From Conchocele bisecta (taxonomy: Eukaryota; Mollusca; Bivalvia; Lucinida; Thyasiridae): a DNA stretch of 64,000 bases. Location: contig CM055265.1 of the NCBI GenBank assembly GCA_029237695.1, positions 76,704,013 to 76,768,012 on the forward strand. Reading direction: 5' to 3'. Of the stretch, positions 33,553-43,915 are shown one piece after another. Positions within the stretch are counted from its first letter, which is position 1, and every line of letters starts with the position of its first letter. The notes under the pieces were generated by a model. It saw only the letters and a program-made list of their open reading frames with translations, was not told the origin of the DNA and did not search any database. Position numbers and translations under genes: made by a program.

Positions 33553-34690
33553 TTAGCATAAATTATTAAAAACAAGAAATGCGTCTGTCGAACGCGGATG
33601 CCACCTGCAGCATATTTGAGAAACTGTGACAAAGTGGTTAAACCGAAAAGTGTGACGGACGGACAGACGGACGGACAGAAGGACGGTCCAAACACTATAT
33701 GCCACCGTTTCTTCGAAACCCGGTGGCATAAAACTATCATGCCTCATTTGAATATGAAAATAGCTTGATACCACTGCTAGTCATTATCAGTAAAATAAAT
33801 ATTACTAAATGATTATATATGGATAGCGGGCACACATAATTTTTAGAACTGGTGGAATAGTGACACAATTATACACTTATTTAATTGCTATAAAGAACAG
33901 TTTGTGCCTACTGAGTGGGCATGTACCTTTAAAAACTTTAACCTTAAATCCAAAAAAATTTAACCGGACGCACGAAGTGACGTACATATTTTTTCAGAGA
34001 AACACATTTAATTAGTATAAGTAATTAAAGAATATCATGCCCCATTTGCCTATGAAAATAGCCTGATATCACCGCGTGTCACTATCAGTGAAATAAACAT
34101 TTCTAAATGATTATATCCATATAACGGGCACTCATAATGTTTAGAACTGGTGGAATAGTGACAAAATTATACACTTATTTAATTCCTACAAATAACTGAG
34201 AATACACATAACTTTAATTGTTGTGTCTACTGAGTGGGTATGTACCTTTAATTAGCATAAATTATTAAAAACAAGAAATGCGTCTGTCGAACGCGGATGC
34301 CACCTGCAGCATATTTGAGAAACTGTGACAAAGTGGTTAACCGAAAAGTGTGACGGACGGACAGACGGACGGACAGAAGGACGGTCCAAACACTATATGC
34401 CACCCGTTTCTTCGAAACCCGGTGGCATAAAACTATCATGCCTCATTTGAATATGAAAATAGCTTGATACCACTGCTAGTCATTATCAGTAAAATAAATA
34501 TTACTAAATGATTATATATGGATAGCGGGCACACATAATTTTTAGAACTGGTGGAATAGTGACACAATTATACACTTATTTAATTGCTATAAAGAACAGT
34601 TTGTGCCTACTGAGTGGGCATGTACCTTTAAAAAACTTTAACCTTAAATCCAAAAAAAATTTAACCGACGCACGAAGTGACGTACATATG
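33292..34690. repeat. 699-bp direct tandem duplication
   Basis: 33292-33990 and 33991-34690 are nearly identical. By eye the only differences are single-base changes in run length (TTAAACC/TTAACC, CCACCG/CACCCG, A5/A6, A7/A8, CCGGAC/CCGAC). The unit contains most of the MITE, a GGACGGACAGACGG repeat and a second truncated MITE. Confidence 0.85.
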
Positions 34691-34933
34691 GATGTACGTA
34701 CGTATGTAGGCCAATGTGACAACTATATCGCACTGTCCACATGCAGGCATGTCAAAACTTTGAGGTAAATTTCAAAGTAATTTGACCTTGATATTGGGCA
34801 CAGGGGTTGCAGGGGTTGAGCATAGAATGAAAATATGGATGATGATAAACACACATGTGAAGCTTCGAGTGAATTGGCGAAGCTGTTTCTGAGATATAGT
34901 GTTCTTAAAAACTTTAACCTAAGGTAAATAAAA
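34691..34933 (-). repeat. Helitron-like core fragment
   Basis: Reverse-strand copies of the TGACCTTGATATTGGGCACA repeat unit and a degenerate 5' end (CGCACTGTCCACATGCAGGC). Confidence 0.45.
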
Positions 34934-35406
34934 ACCAGATGGCCATGGCCCGCATGTTGAGCCCACCGAGGCATTTGATGGTGTCGGAGTATATTTATTT
35001 GAAGTTTGAATTAACGTATGTAAAAGTTTTAACACAAATTTGAAAGTCATTTGGGACCTTGATCATGGGGCATGTGGGTCGCATGCGTGGGCTATAATAT
35101 GAAAATATGGATGATAATAAAGAATTATCTGAAGTTTGAAGCAAATCTTGGTAAGTGTTGTGGAGATATAAGGTATGCAAAAACTTTAACAAAAATTTCA
35201 AAGTCATTTGACCTTGACCTTGGGGCACAGGGGCCGCATGAGTGGGACACAGAATGAATATATGGATGATGACTAATAAGCATTTGATGTTTCAAGTCAA
35301 TGTGACTTAGGATATGGTATTTAAAAACATACACCGATTTTTCGGACGGACTGACGCACGGACGTCATTGTGATCACTAAGTCTCGCTTTCCGCAAGCAG
35401 GCTCGG
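34934..35406 (-). mobile_element. Helitron-like copy, reverse strand
   Basis: On the reverse strand it starts GAGCCTGCTTGCGGAAAGCG (35386-35405) and ends GCGGGCCATGGCCATCTGG (about 34934-34952). It has two internal CAAGGTCAAATGACTTTGAA-type units, the same architecture as 21313-21750. Confidence 0.55.
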
Positions 35407-35490
35407 CAAAAAAAATACAGATGGACGTCAATGTGCAGACTATATCGCACTGTCCGCAGGCGGTCGCGACAACAATTGTCCAACCCCTTT

Positions 35491-35996
35491 TTAAAGGTGC
35501 AAGCCCACTCAGTAGGCTAAAAATGCTCTTTATGGGAATTAAATAAGTGTATAATTGTCACTATTCCACTAGTTATAAACATTAGGAGTGCCCGCTATAC
35601 AGATATAATCATTTGGTAATATTTATTTTACTGATAGTGACGCGCGGTGGTATCGGTATTTTCATGTGCAAATGGGGCATGATATTTTATAATTATTTAT
35701 ACTATTAAATTAAATGCATTAACTGAAAAAAGAATTGACAGATTATAAAGTATGATCATTGCACATCAAAAAATAAATACAGAGAATAAATAGTAATGTC
35801 GTTAACATTTTAAGGAAACATCGGTTATCGTCGCCCCTGATATCAATGTGGAAATTTTCTTCTGATATAAAATGTAATAATGCCAAACAATACGTGGGTA
35901 ATGGTAAATGATTGTTTATCTGGCCAGAAAATGTCTCCGATGATGTCTCTGACATAAAGAACATTTTGTGCCTACTGAGTGGGCATGTACCTTTAA
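35491..35996. mobile_element. TTAA-flanked MITE, second copy
   Basis: TTAAAGGTGCAAGCCCACTC at the left and GAGTGGGCATGTACCTTTAA at the right, 506 bp, reversed relative to the copy at 33032. Non-coding. Confidence 0.65.
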
Positions 35997-36079
35997 CGCT
36001 AGCTCCGCCCTGTCCAGTGAGACCTATGCATGTGTTAAGTTTCATAAACAATATTGCAAAAGGTGTTCGCGTTATGCTC

Positions 36080-36690
36080 CGGACAAATCAGTGCGTGAAA
36101 AAACAAAGGGAGATAACTAAACTAGAAAATGTGTTCATAGAACACGGATACCCCACATATCGCTTTGATAGTAAACAAGGCAAAATTCCCAGTTGTCCAA
36201 AAGGGAGAGATAATCCACGACACGGGGTTCGAATCAAAAATAGAAATAAACTTTCCGCATCTACTCATCATAAGGAAGCTACATATCAAATTTCAGTGCT
36301 GTAGCTATTACAAAAGTTTTACGAGTTACAAGGCAAAATTTTCAAATTCTAATTCAAAAAGAGGGAGATAATCCATAACTCGGGGGTCGAATGAAAATAA
36401 ACTTTGCAAATCTACTCATCATAAGGACATACCAAGTTTCAGGTGTGTAGCTATGATTAGGGTTTAAAAGTTTTACGAGCTACAAGACAAAATTGGAAAA
36501 TTCTAACTTGAAAAGGGGGAGATAATCCATGACCATGGGGTCGAATCAAACATACATGTACCAAGTTTCAGGTACATGTATGTAGCTATTACAGTTTAAA
36601 CGTTTTTCGAGTTACTATGTTGGTGACGGACGGAAGAACGGACAAGGTCAAGGGTAACACTAAATGCCCCCTCCACTATCGTGGTGAGGC
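36080..36690. repeat. ~130-170-bp tandem repeats (GGGAGATAATCCA)
   Basis: AGGGAGATAATCCATRACTC-type units at about 36200, 36362 and 36517, each followed by CATCTACTCATCATAAGGA, TTTCAGTGCTGTAGCTATTA and AAGTTTTACGAGTTACAAGG. This is the core of another non-coding element; the end has GACGGACGGAAGAACGGACA. Confidence 0.55.
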
Positions 36691-37354
36691 AAAAGTTGTC
36701 ATATACAAGCAACTTACCTTAATTCATCAGTTACACATCAGACGACGAATGAACTTTAACTCTGGTGTAGAATATTAAAGTTATTCATTATATTCAATAG
36801 TGCTGCTTTGACATGACGTGAAATTAAAACATGCACGACATGATCTGGAAGAAAAACCACAGACCAAGCACGCATATTCAGAATCACGTCTGTCGGTTCT
36901 TATCCAGCTCCGATTTCTGTCACCTGTCCACAAAATCCAGAATCCAACATTGTCGCAAATTTAATCCTCTATGTTGGTGTACGTTAGAACAAAATGTCAC
37001 TTAGTATATTATCCAATCCATTGTAATATCTTGTTTCTCTAAATAAATGCGTCCAACAATCCCTGTAGCTGCTATCGTGATAAAAAATGTTAAAGATTCC
37101 GTCAGCGCCTCACATATTGATCTTAATATCCACCATTTTGATTCCAAGTAACCAGAATAATGAGTTTCCATGCGCCGTCGTAGTGTTATCTGTCAGATTC
37201 CGTTGTTTATTTGATCAAATTGATGGACAAATTTGTGTCCGCTAATGTCGCCAAGAGCATAATCTGTGACGTTGACTGTAATAATTTGGCATAACTTCTA
37301 GCTTGTGAATTTTTGGTTGAATGAAGTGATCACTATGGTGATAAGTGTGTATTT
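36691..37354. other. Non-coding, nothing recognised
   Basis: No protein-like frame or recognised repeat. Confidence 0.35.
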
Positions 37355-37600
37355 GTGCCCGGTTTGCTCAGCAGGTAGAGCGAATGGTGTGGTAAACCAG
37401 AGATCCCCGGTTCGATTCCGGGCTGGTGCACATCTTTCTCACCCTGTGACATTTAGCGCCCAACGTAGTTGCGGGAAGTAACTCTGCAGAATACTCCCGC
37501 ATCGTCCGTACCGAGAGTTTATAATGGTGCTCTCCGTAGGTTTCCACTGCAAAGTACCAAATCACATCTGATTTGCACTTCAACTGTTAATTGCGACATA
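37355..37600 (+). repeat. tRNA-derived SINE
   Basis: A tRNA-like head at about 37357-37432: A-box-like TTGCTCAGCAGGTAGAGC, a perfect B box GGTTCGATTCC, and a pairing acceptor-proximal GCCCGG/CCGGGC. It continues into CTCACCCTGTGACATTTAGC and a SINE body (TCTGCAGAATACTCCCGCAT). It is not a functional tRNA gene: the anticodon arm is degenerate and the body is fused to it. A body part in the opposite orientation lies at about 37690-37800. Confidence 0.6.
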
Positions 37601-37689
37601 TTTTCTGTATTTTTCAATTGAAAGAAATGTCAGTATTATACTTATTCATTTCTGTGTAATAAGTACAGACAAATATGTCACAATTAACA

Positions 37690-37860
37690 GCTAAAGCGCG
37701 AATGAGATCAGATTCGGTACTCTGCAGGAAAACCTATGGAGCACCGGAACTCTGGGTACGGACGATAATTGAGTATTCTGTTGCCCAACAAAGGACCGCG
37801 ACTGATAAATACTCCCAAATTGTACCCAAACATATGGAATTCGGAGACAAAAATTAAACA
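37690..37860 (-). repeat. SINE body fragment
   Basis: GAATGAGATCAGATTCGGTA, CTCTGCAGGAAAACCTATGG and GTACGGACGATAATTGAGTA match, in inverted order, the body of the adjacent SINE. Confidence 0.45.
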
Positions 37861-37944
37861 TAGAATTCGAGGACGAATTTCAATTTGGCGGAGAAGAATG
37901 TCACAGTACGCAACTGACCATGGGGATGAAGTGTGTATGATCTG

Positions 37945-38055
37945 TGCCTTGTTAGCTTGCTCGGTAGAGCCATGGGCATGGTGCGGTAAACATGAGGTCC
38001 TTGGTTCGATTCCGGGCCGTTATTTATCTTTCTCACTCTGTGACACAAGTAAACC
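37945..38055 (+). repeat. tRNA-derived SINE head, second copy
   Basis: TTAGCTTGCTCGGTAGAGCC (A-box like) and GGTTCGATTCCGGGCC (B box), then TCTTTCTCACTCTGTGACA as in the first copy. Diverged in the anticodon arm. Confidence 0.55.
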
Positions 38056-38778
38056 GTTTTATTTTAAAGAAATGGCTATCACCGGAATAAATATTATCTT
38101 CACAACATTTGATTCGGGCCAATAGAAATCAACAGCCAGAACAGAACAGAACGTTTGCAGTAATATAAATCTAATTCCAAAATAAATTTTTAATATTTTT
38201 TTTATGATCAGGTTTCGAAAATTAAAATATGCTTTTCTTTTAAAATTATTATCAATATGTTCACCATGTTATTATGGTTAATATGCAATTCACAGTCTCC
38301 TTGCAGCTTGAAATTGAAAGACATTATGAAAAGTTGTGTTGATCTCAGAAATTGTCATGTCGACTATAGGATCGCGTCGAAGTAATGTTAACATAATAGG
38401 AAAACGTAATTTAATACCGATGAAAAAGTAAACAAAACGCAAAATTGATGCTTAGTTTTGCAATATTATACCGTAGAACACACATTATAATTTGATGTTA
38501 TATGAAAATAAATATATTGTGAGTATGGTGGTGTCTATTAATGTGTTCTTGATATTCGGAACAGCAGTGACGACATTTTGTTTTGTCCAAGAAATTGTCA
38601 AGGTCAATGTTTCACTGTTTGTCTCGCAATAACCCGCTGCTTTATATTTGCACACCAAAAAAACAGATAACCAATACCGCTGACTTTTTAGCCACTTTGA
38701 ATGACATAGATGGGATAACATTTTGGATTGGAACACGGATACGTTTGTAAACTATTTCGATTTTTATTGCCGCATTGG
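38056..38778. other. Non-coding, nothing recognised
   Basis: AT-rich sequence with no protein-like frame. Confidence 0.35.
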
Positions 38779-39035
38779 TCAAGCAGAGCGTTCCGCTGGT
38801 TTGACCGCAGAGCGCAGCGTAAAGCGGTCATTCTTTCGCAGTTTAGAGTAAACTGCAATTAAAAGCGGAGCGGAGCGCAGCGCTAACTGCGATATAAGTA
38901 TTGCAATTCCGCAACCAACTCTTTGGACCGCAGTCACATGATTGCAGTCCGATTGCGGTCCAATTGCAATTAATGGGAACGCGAATTGCAATCCTGCGCT
39001 CCAGGAATTGCAATTCGCCTGGTAAGAGAACCGCA
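38779..39035. repeat. GAATTGCAATTC/GCGGTC palindrome region, right copy
   Basis: Contains GAATTGCAATTC (a perfect 12-bp palindrome), ATTGCGGTCCAATTGCAAT, GCGGAGCGGAGCGCAGCGC and GCGGTCATTCTTTCGC, the same vocabulary as 28350-28545, with the outer end inverted. Spurious open frames arise from it on both strands. Confidence 0.65.
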
Positions 39036-39044
39036 GGCCACTCT

Positions 39045-39646
39045 GTAGCTGCGCTGGTTGCTGGGGGGCAGTCGGAGCATTATCTCGGTAGGCGTCTCTC
39101 AGTTTGTCAGGTGGATAAGATGTCAGATGCGGAGGTCGATAAAATGTATGGCGATACGAATCCAAATTTGGTGCGGAGATGACAAAAACTCTCGGATCGG
39201 CGGCTATTCATTTGTACGCTACCACCGTTAGTATACTTCTCCCTATACCAGACACCGTGGGGTTGATTCGCGGTCTAGAGACTGACCCTTTTATAGGACA
39301 CACTTTTAGAACAGCCTGCTGCTCAATTTATCACAAGTTTGGAATGTACTTAGCTCCGCTGACAACCGCGTTGACCACGGGTAAACACTGTCAATTTGGA
39401 CATATATGCCCACGAACTATAAGCTCTAATATTATAAATGATGACACAAGACACACCCGCGAGAGTGACGGAACAGCAATCCCCGATTGCACCTCCAACG
39501 GCGTTGGGGATTGCTCCAACTCCAATTTCGAACCCGATTGCAGCACTTGGGGTGTTGACATATACAACTCTTATTTGATTACCTCCAAATCTCCGAGAAC
39601 ACAAAAACCGACATTTGTGGAATTTAATAAGTTTCGGACGATGTGA
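39045..39646 (+). pseudogene. Conserved small protein of Polinton-like elements, broken
   Basis: A recognisable conserved block runs through two frames. The first has AALVAGGQSEHYLGRRLS and MSDAEVDKMYGDTNPNLVRR (ATG 39120, TGA 39180). The second has MTKTLGSAAIHLYATTVSIL, FGMYLAPLTTALTTGKHCQF (ATG 39179, conserved part to about 39410, frame open to 39646). The ATGA overlap is probably a frameshift within one gene rather than two genes. I know this pattern from animal copies of the same virus-like elements; the function is not known. It starts right at the edge of the putative insertion, so its 5' part lies there or in the 28141-28306 frame. Confidence 0.5.
39441..39578 (+). CDS. Small Pro/Ala-rich ORF, 45 aa
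   Basis: MTQDTPARVTEQQSPIAPPT, then repeated P-I motifs (IAPTPISNPIAAL). It overlaps the preceding open frame in another phase and begins just after the conserved block ends. A short proline-rich gene after the previous protein is plausible for these elements, but it may be chance. Confidence 0.25.
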   Translation: MTQDTPARVTEQQSPIAPPTALGIAPTPISNPIAALGVLTYTTLI

Positions 39647-39985
39647 GCCCGCGCAGACATTAATTGAATTCGCATGACTCCACAGGACTGGCACGCGTAT
39701 GTATACACAGTTGTTAATTGGATATGATAAATACGTACTTTATATGGCGCGTGACACATATACAATTAAACAACTTCAAACACGTTACTTAACCGTATTG
39801 TGGTGTTCTGAGAAGTGTGTTTAATTGCATTTGCGACCGGATTAGACCTGTACCATGGTCTACACTGTTCAGTATTCATTTATTGAAACACCCGTCTTGT
39901 TTTTCACAAAGAGTTTCGACTGTTATATCGCTGCGTGGAGTATGCAAGCAACTAAACTTGCCACATACATGATAAAGCCTATATA
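39647..39985. other. Non-coding, nothing recognised
   Basis: No supported frame. It may include the remaining end of the virus-like element, but I see no terminal repeat. Confidence 0.3.
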
Positions 39986-41565
39986 TACTCAACAAAATTA
40001 GAAACGTCCCTGTTTTATAGCCGGTGTAGCTCTGTCTATGTATGTACCACATGTTCAAAGTACATGTATTTTAAACCGTGGCGATGTTCAGAATACGATC
40101 GTGTAGAGTTTAGCCGATACACACGGTTTACATAGTGGCCAGTGACCGGAACGTTGATTTCCACTTTTTGCACGTGCACGCTATACTTGTCATCGATAAG
40201 GTGATTCAGTTCATGTCGTACCATTCATGCGATAGGGGCTAATCGGAAAATTAAAAAACTTTTTTAATTTTTCACTGTCTTCGATATGCCACGGCTTTCC
40301 GAAAACGAGCGAAATCAGGCAATTGGGATGCTTGCGGGTGGGATGGCCGCCAGGGCGGTCGCGCCTCGGTTTGGTTGCTGTCGGAAGACGATTGATCGTC
40401 TTGCAGCCCGGTACCAGCAGACTGGGGCTGTTCACGACCGGCAGCGACCTGGTAGGCCTCGTGTAACGACGGCTAGAGCCGATCGTTACATTACGTTACG
40501 CACTTACGTCAACGTCGATTGGCAGCCACAGTCACTGCTAGGCGATACGGTGTCTCAGGGCAGACCATTCGCAACCGGTTACGTCGTAACGCCCAACCAA
40601 TCCGGCACGCCGCCCGTCACACTGGTCAGATAATGACCCAACGTCACCGTGCTGCCAGACTGTTATGGGCGCGACGTCATCTGAACTGGAGAAGGGCTGA
40701 CTGGAACCGAGTTTTGTTCACCGATGAATCTCGGTTCACAGTTAGTCATGCTGACGGAAGATTACGGGTATACAGGCGTAAAAATTAAAAATTCACCGAT
40801 TGTTGCATTGTTGAGAAGAACAGGTTTGGGGGAGGGAGCGTAATGGTCTGGGGTGAGATCATGGGAAACCGGAAGACAGATTTGGTTGTTGTACAGGGCA
40901 ACATCAATGCACAACGTTATGTTGCAGATGTGCTAAATGCACATGCCTTACCATTTATCCGTCAGCATGGTCCTGGTGTGACATTGATGCACGACAATGC
41001 CCGCCCTCACGTAGCCATGGTCACCACTCAATACTTACAGCAAAACAACGTCGACGTCATGCCATGGCCCGCGGTCTCCCCGGATCTCAATCCCATTGAG
41101 CACATATGGGATGAGCTGGGCCGCAAAGCACGACAATGCTTTGTCAGATTGACAATGTTCGCGATCTTACACGGGCGTTACAACGGGAATGGAGGAATTT
41201 GCCCAATGCACTGGTATTGCGTTACGTCACGTCGATGCGGCGTAGGATCATTGCATGCATTCATGCAAATGGTGGCCACACTCGGTACTAACGAGATTTA
41301 CTGAATTTGTCACATTACTTATTGAAATTCCATCTCTAAACATTAAGTAACACATTTCTGACTTTTTGTGATTTTTGATTTTGACCCCTACCGCCCTTGG
41401 CCGGTTATCTCTCGAATATTTAACAAGATATCCAAATGCAATTTATTGGCTTTGATACAGAAATGAATGAACTTGTTTTTCCATTTTGATTTTTAAAAGT
41501 AACCCTTTTGGTTTTTGATGAATCTTTCCTTAAACATGGAGGGACGTTTCTAGTTTTGCTCAGTA
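39986..41565 (+). mobile_element. Tc1/mariner element, ~1.58 kb
   Basis: Terminal inverted repeats CTCAACAAAATTAGAAACGT then CCC (39988 on) and GGGACGTTTCTAGTTTTGCT then CAG (41541-41563), flanked by TA on both sides. It encloses one transposase frame set at 40286-41291. Size, TIR length and TA target fit Tc1/mariner. Confidence 0.85.
40286..41291 (+). pseudogene. Tc1/mariner transposase, broken
   Basis: The N-terminus has the helix-turn-helix region (MPRLSENERNQAIGMLAGGM, FGCCRKTIDRLAARYQQTG) and a GRPR-type hook (RPGRPRVTTARAD). Then come VLFTDESRF (first catalytic Asp), LMHDNARPHVA (second Asp) and SPDLNPIEHIWDELGRK (third acidic residue; Asp-34-Glu type spacing expected). Breaks are a frameshift at about 40495-40502, an in-frame TAA at 40786-40788, and a frameshift at about 41140-41150 (the proper C-terminal frame ends TAC TAA at 41291). 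About 330 codons in total, normal for the family; inactive. Confidence 0.85.
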
Positions 41566-42218
41566 TACCATAAGCCTGGTTCATAAGTACACTGTATTCT
41601 ATAATTTGCTACTAGTTGGGTTATATCATGTGACATCATTGACCAATTGCTGTCCAGTGGGGTGAAATATGGTTTTTGCTGAACAGCCAGTCATATTAGG
41701 CCACACTTAATGGCTAGGTGATCCAGTATAACACTGGCAAGACTGACACATTTGAATGTGCCGCCTGTAATAATCCGCAATAATCCATAGCAATCGCATG
41801 CAAACATTACTTCGTTTTAACAGGTGAAGTATTTAAACTGTTAGCTGAAACTAAAATTATATGACCAGCATAGGCTCAGCCGGATCATCAGCTGCCAAAG
41901 ACTTCCAAGTTCATGATCAGGAAAAACAATAATTCTCAGATAAAATTCGGCAAGGTTTTATTATTTTTAGCAGAATATGTTGATTATTTCGTTTCAACTC
42001 AAATTCTGTGATATTTTGTAAACAATTTCATGTTTAGTAACATACTTTAATTGTTCATTTGTCCATGAAGGCATAAATGTGTCACATATTTCCGCAGCCA
42101 ATTGCAATGTATTCAAACATTCCCTCAATTGTCCATGAGCCTGATCCAAATGATATATTATTATATGATGTATAAGTAATTAGTAAGTAAAATTACGACC
42201 AGTGTAGTGACTGATCAA
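41566..42218. other. Non-coding, nothing recognised
   Basis: AT-rich with no supported frame. Confidence 0.35.
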
Positions 42219-42815
42219 GCAACGCGTTGAAAATGTATATACTATATAGTAATCAACGCGTTGCTTCTAGGAAGCAACGCGTTGCTTCTCCAACGCGTTG
42301 AAAACGATGAGCAACGCGTTGAAAACGATGAGCAACGCGTTGGAACATACCCATATTGGCAGTTCGGGTCATAAGTGCCGTCTCTAACACGTAAGAGAAG
42401 CAACGCGTTGAAACGGCAAAGCAACGCGTTGAAACGACAAAGTAACGCGTTGAAACGGCAAAGCAACGCGTTGAAACGGCAAAGCAACGCGTTGAAACGG
42501 CAAAGCAACGCGTTGAAACGACAAAGCAACGCGTTGAAACGACAAAGCAACGCGTTGAAACGCCAGATCAACGCGTTGAAATGACAAACAACGCGTTGAA
42601 ACTTACGTGTTAGAGACGGCACTTATGACCCGAACCGCCAATATGGGTATGTTCGAACGCGTTGCTCATCGTTTTCAACGCGTTGCTCATCGTTTTCAAC
42701 GCGTTGGAGAAGCAACGCGTTGCTTTCTAGAAGCAACGCGTTGATTACTATATAGTATATACATTTTCAACGCGTTGCTTTGGTAAATCAACGCGTTGGC
42801 TTGTCAACGCGTTGG
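42219..42815. mobile_element. CAACGCGTTG palindrome-array foldback element
   Basis: About two dozen copies of the perfect 10-bp palindrome CAACGCGTTG (22 exact, 2 one-base variants). The outer parts form an inverted repeat of about 170 bp. The left arm (42219-42393) contains ATGTATATACTATATAGTAA, ACGATGAGCAACGCGTTGAA and GGTCATAAGTGCCGTCTCTA. The right arm (42602-42779) contains the same in reverse. The centre (42394-42601) is an 18-bp tandem repeat (GCAACGCGTTGAAACGGCAA type, about 11 units). An extra part-copy of the arm (GGCACTTATGACCCG) follows at about 42819. No coding. Confidence 0.75.
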
Positions 42816-42879
42816 AAACGGCACTTATGACCCGGATCGCCACTCATATCGGTGCACCATAATAGACGAACGGTATGAC

Positions 42880-43345
42880 TAAAGTGCGCATTGTAGATTT
42901 CGCGGCGCATTGGGCGCATTGGAGATTTCACGGCGCATTGGAGTTTTATATGTTATATATCTTCTAAATAATAGCATAAAATCATGTTTTTTCTTGTTGT
43001 ATATAATATATTGTTACATATCTATAATATATATTTAATTCAACACAAATGCGTATGTGTAAAGTTGATTTTGTATCAATTTTAGAAAAATACATACCGA
43101 AAATATAATATGGCCTCGGCGCATTGGAGATTTCGGGGGCGCATTGGAGTTTTATATGTTATATATCTTCTTAATAAAAACATTAAATACAGTTTTTTCT
43201 TCTTATATATAATATATTGTTACATATCTATAATATATATTTAAGTCAAGGAGAATGCGCATGTGTAAAGTTGATTTTGTATCAATTTTAGAAAAATACC
43301 TACCGAAAATATAATATGGCCTCGGCGTATTGGAGATTTCGGGGC
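42880..43345. repeat. 205-bp tandem duplication (GGCGCATTGGAG)
   Basis: GCGCATTGGAGTTTTATATG followed by AT-rich sequence and ACCGAAAATATAATATGGCC occurs at about 42937 and again 205 bp later at about 43142, with a partial third at 43320. Confidence 0.7.
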
Positions 43346-43594
43346 ACATATATTTGCTACACGGTCTGATCAGGTTCTACACTGATATTGTAAAACATAT
43401 ATAATGACTACCATTTTCGATCAGGATCTATGCTGTCAGTATTACTTATCAAACAACAGGGCAGGTTATCCCATGGATCTTAACAATATGTGTATTTCAT
43501 GTACTGACGCGTGAACTGGGTGATTTTATCCATAGTGTTTTATGGTGCCCAATTAACCTGTTATCTCCTTTGACACGTGCCTTTGACTTTTGTG

Positions 43595-43775
43595 GAAAAA
43601 ACTGAATTCTGTCCCACAAAACTGAATTGTGTTCACAAAACTCAATTCTGTCTTACAAAATTGAATCCTTTATAACAAAAATGAATTTTGTATATCAGAA
43701 TTTTACATAATTGGATTTTGTGATTTTTAGTGTTACAAAACTCAATTTTGTCTGGACAAAATTGGTTTTGTACAC
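43595..43775. repeat. ACAAAACTGAATTTTGT near-palindromic repeats
   Basis: Seven or eight imperfect units such as ACAAAACTGAATTCTGT and ACAAAACTCAATTTTGT at 20-35 bp spacing, each close to a palindrome centred on AATT. Confidence 0.55.
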
Positions 43776-43915
43776 ATAATTAACCTGTCCTGCATGGCGC
43801 CCCGTACCAAGGACAATTCTCCCTAGATTAACTCCCCACACCTTAAGTCAACTTGCCCCAAACAGGTTTAGAACAGCTCGCCCGACTGGCATAGGTTCAG
43901 GGTTAGGGTTAAATG

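Larger units (their letters stand above)
28307..39035. mobile_element. Putative 10.7-kb insertion bounded by inverted GAATTGCAATTC termini
   Basis: The left end reads CCCGTCTGCGATTCGCTTAC then CAAGAATTGC. The right end, on the reverse strand, reads CTGCGGTTCTCTTACCAGGC then GAATTGCAATTC. Flanking 9-mers are GGCTACACT (28298-28306) and GGCCACTCT (39036-39044), 7 of 9 identical, as for an old target duplication. Both ends carry GAATTGCAATTC palindromes and GCGGTCATTCTTTCGC motifs. Virus-like sequence lies directly on both sides. The interior is a mosaic of satellite, MITEs and Helitron-like pieces without transposase, so the span may have grown by nested insertion. Confidence 0.45.

Noticed and set aside
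37357..37432. Functional tRNA gene
   Set aside because: A and B boxes are good but the anticodon arm does not pair properly and a SINE body follows.
38779..39165. 128-codon minus-strand frame with LRFSYQ similar to the end of the ORF at 28141
   Set aside because: The shared part is the inverted terminus of the putative insertion, and the rest is antisense to the conserved plus-strand block.
42242..42622. Frames made of repeated FNALLCR or SNALKRQ units
   Set aside because: Translation of the 18-bp CAACGCGTTG repeat; no non-repeat protein sequence.
42219..42815. CRISPR-like array of short repeats and spacers
   Set aside because: The repeat is 10 bp and palindromic, spacers are near-identical, and this is an animal-type genome; it fits an inverted-repeat element.
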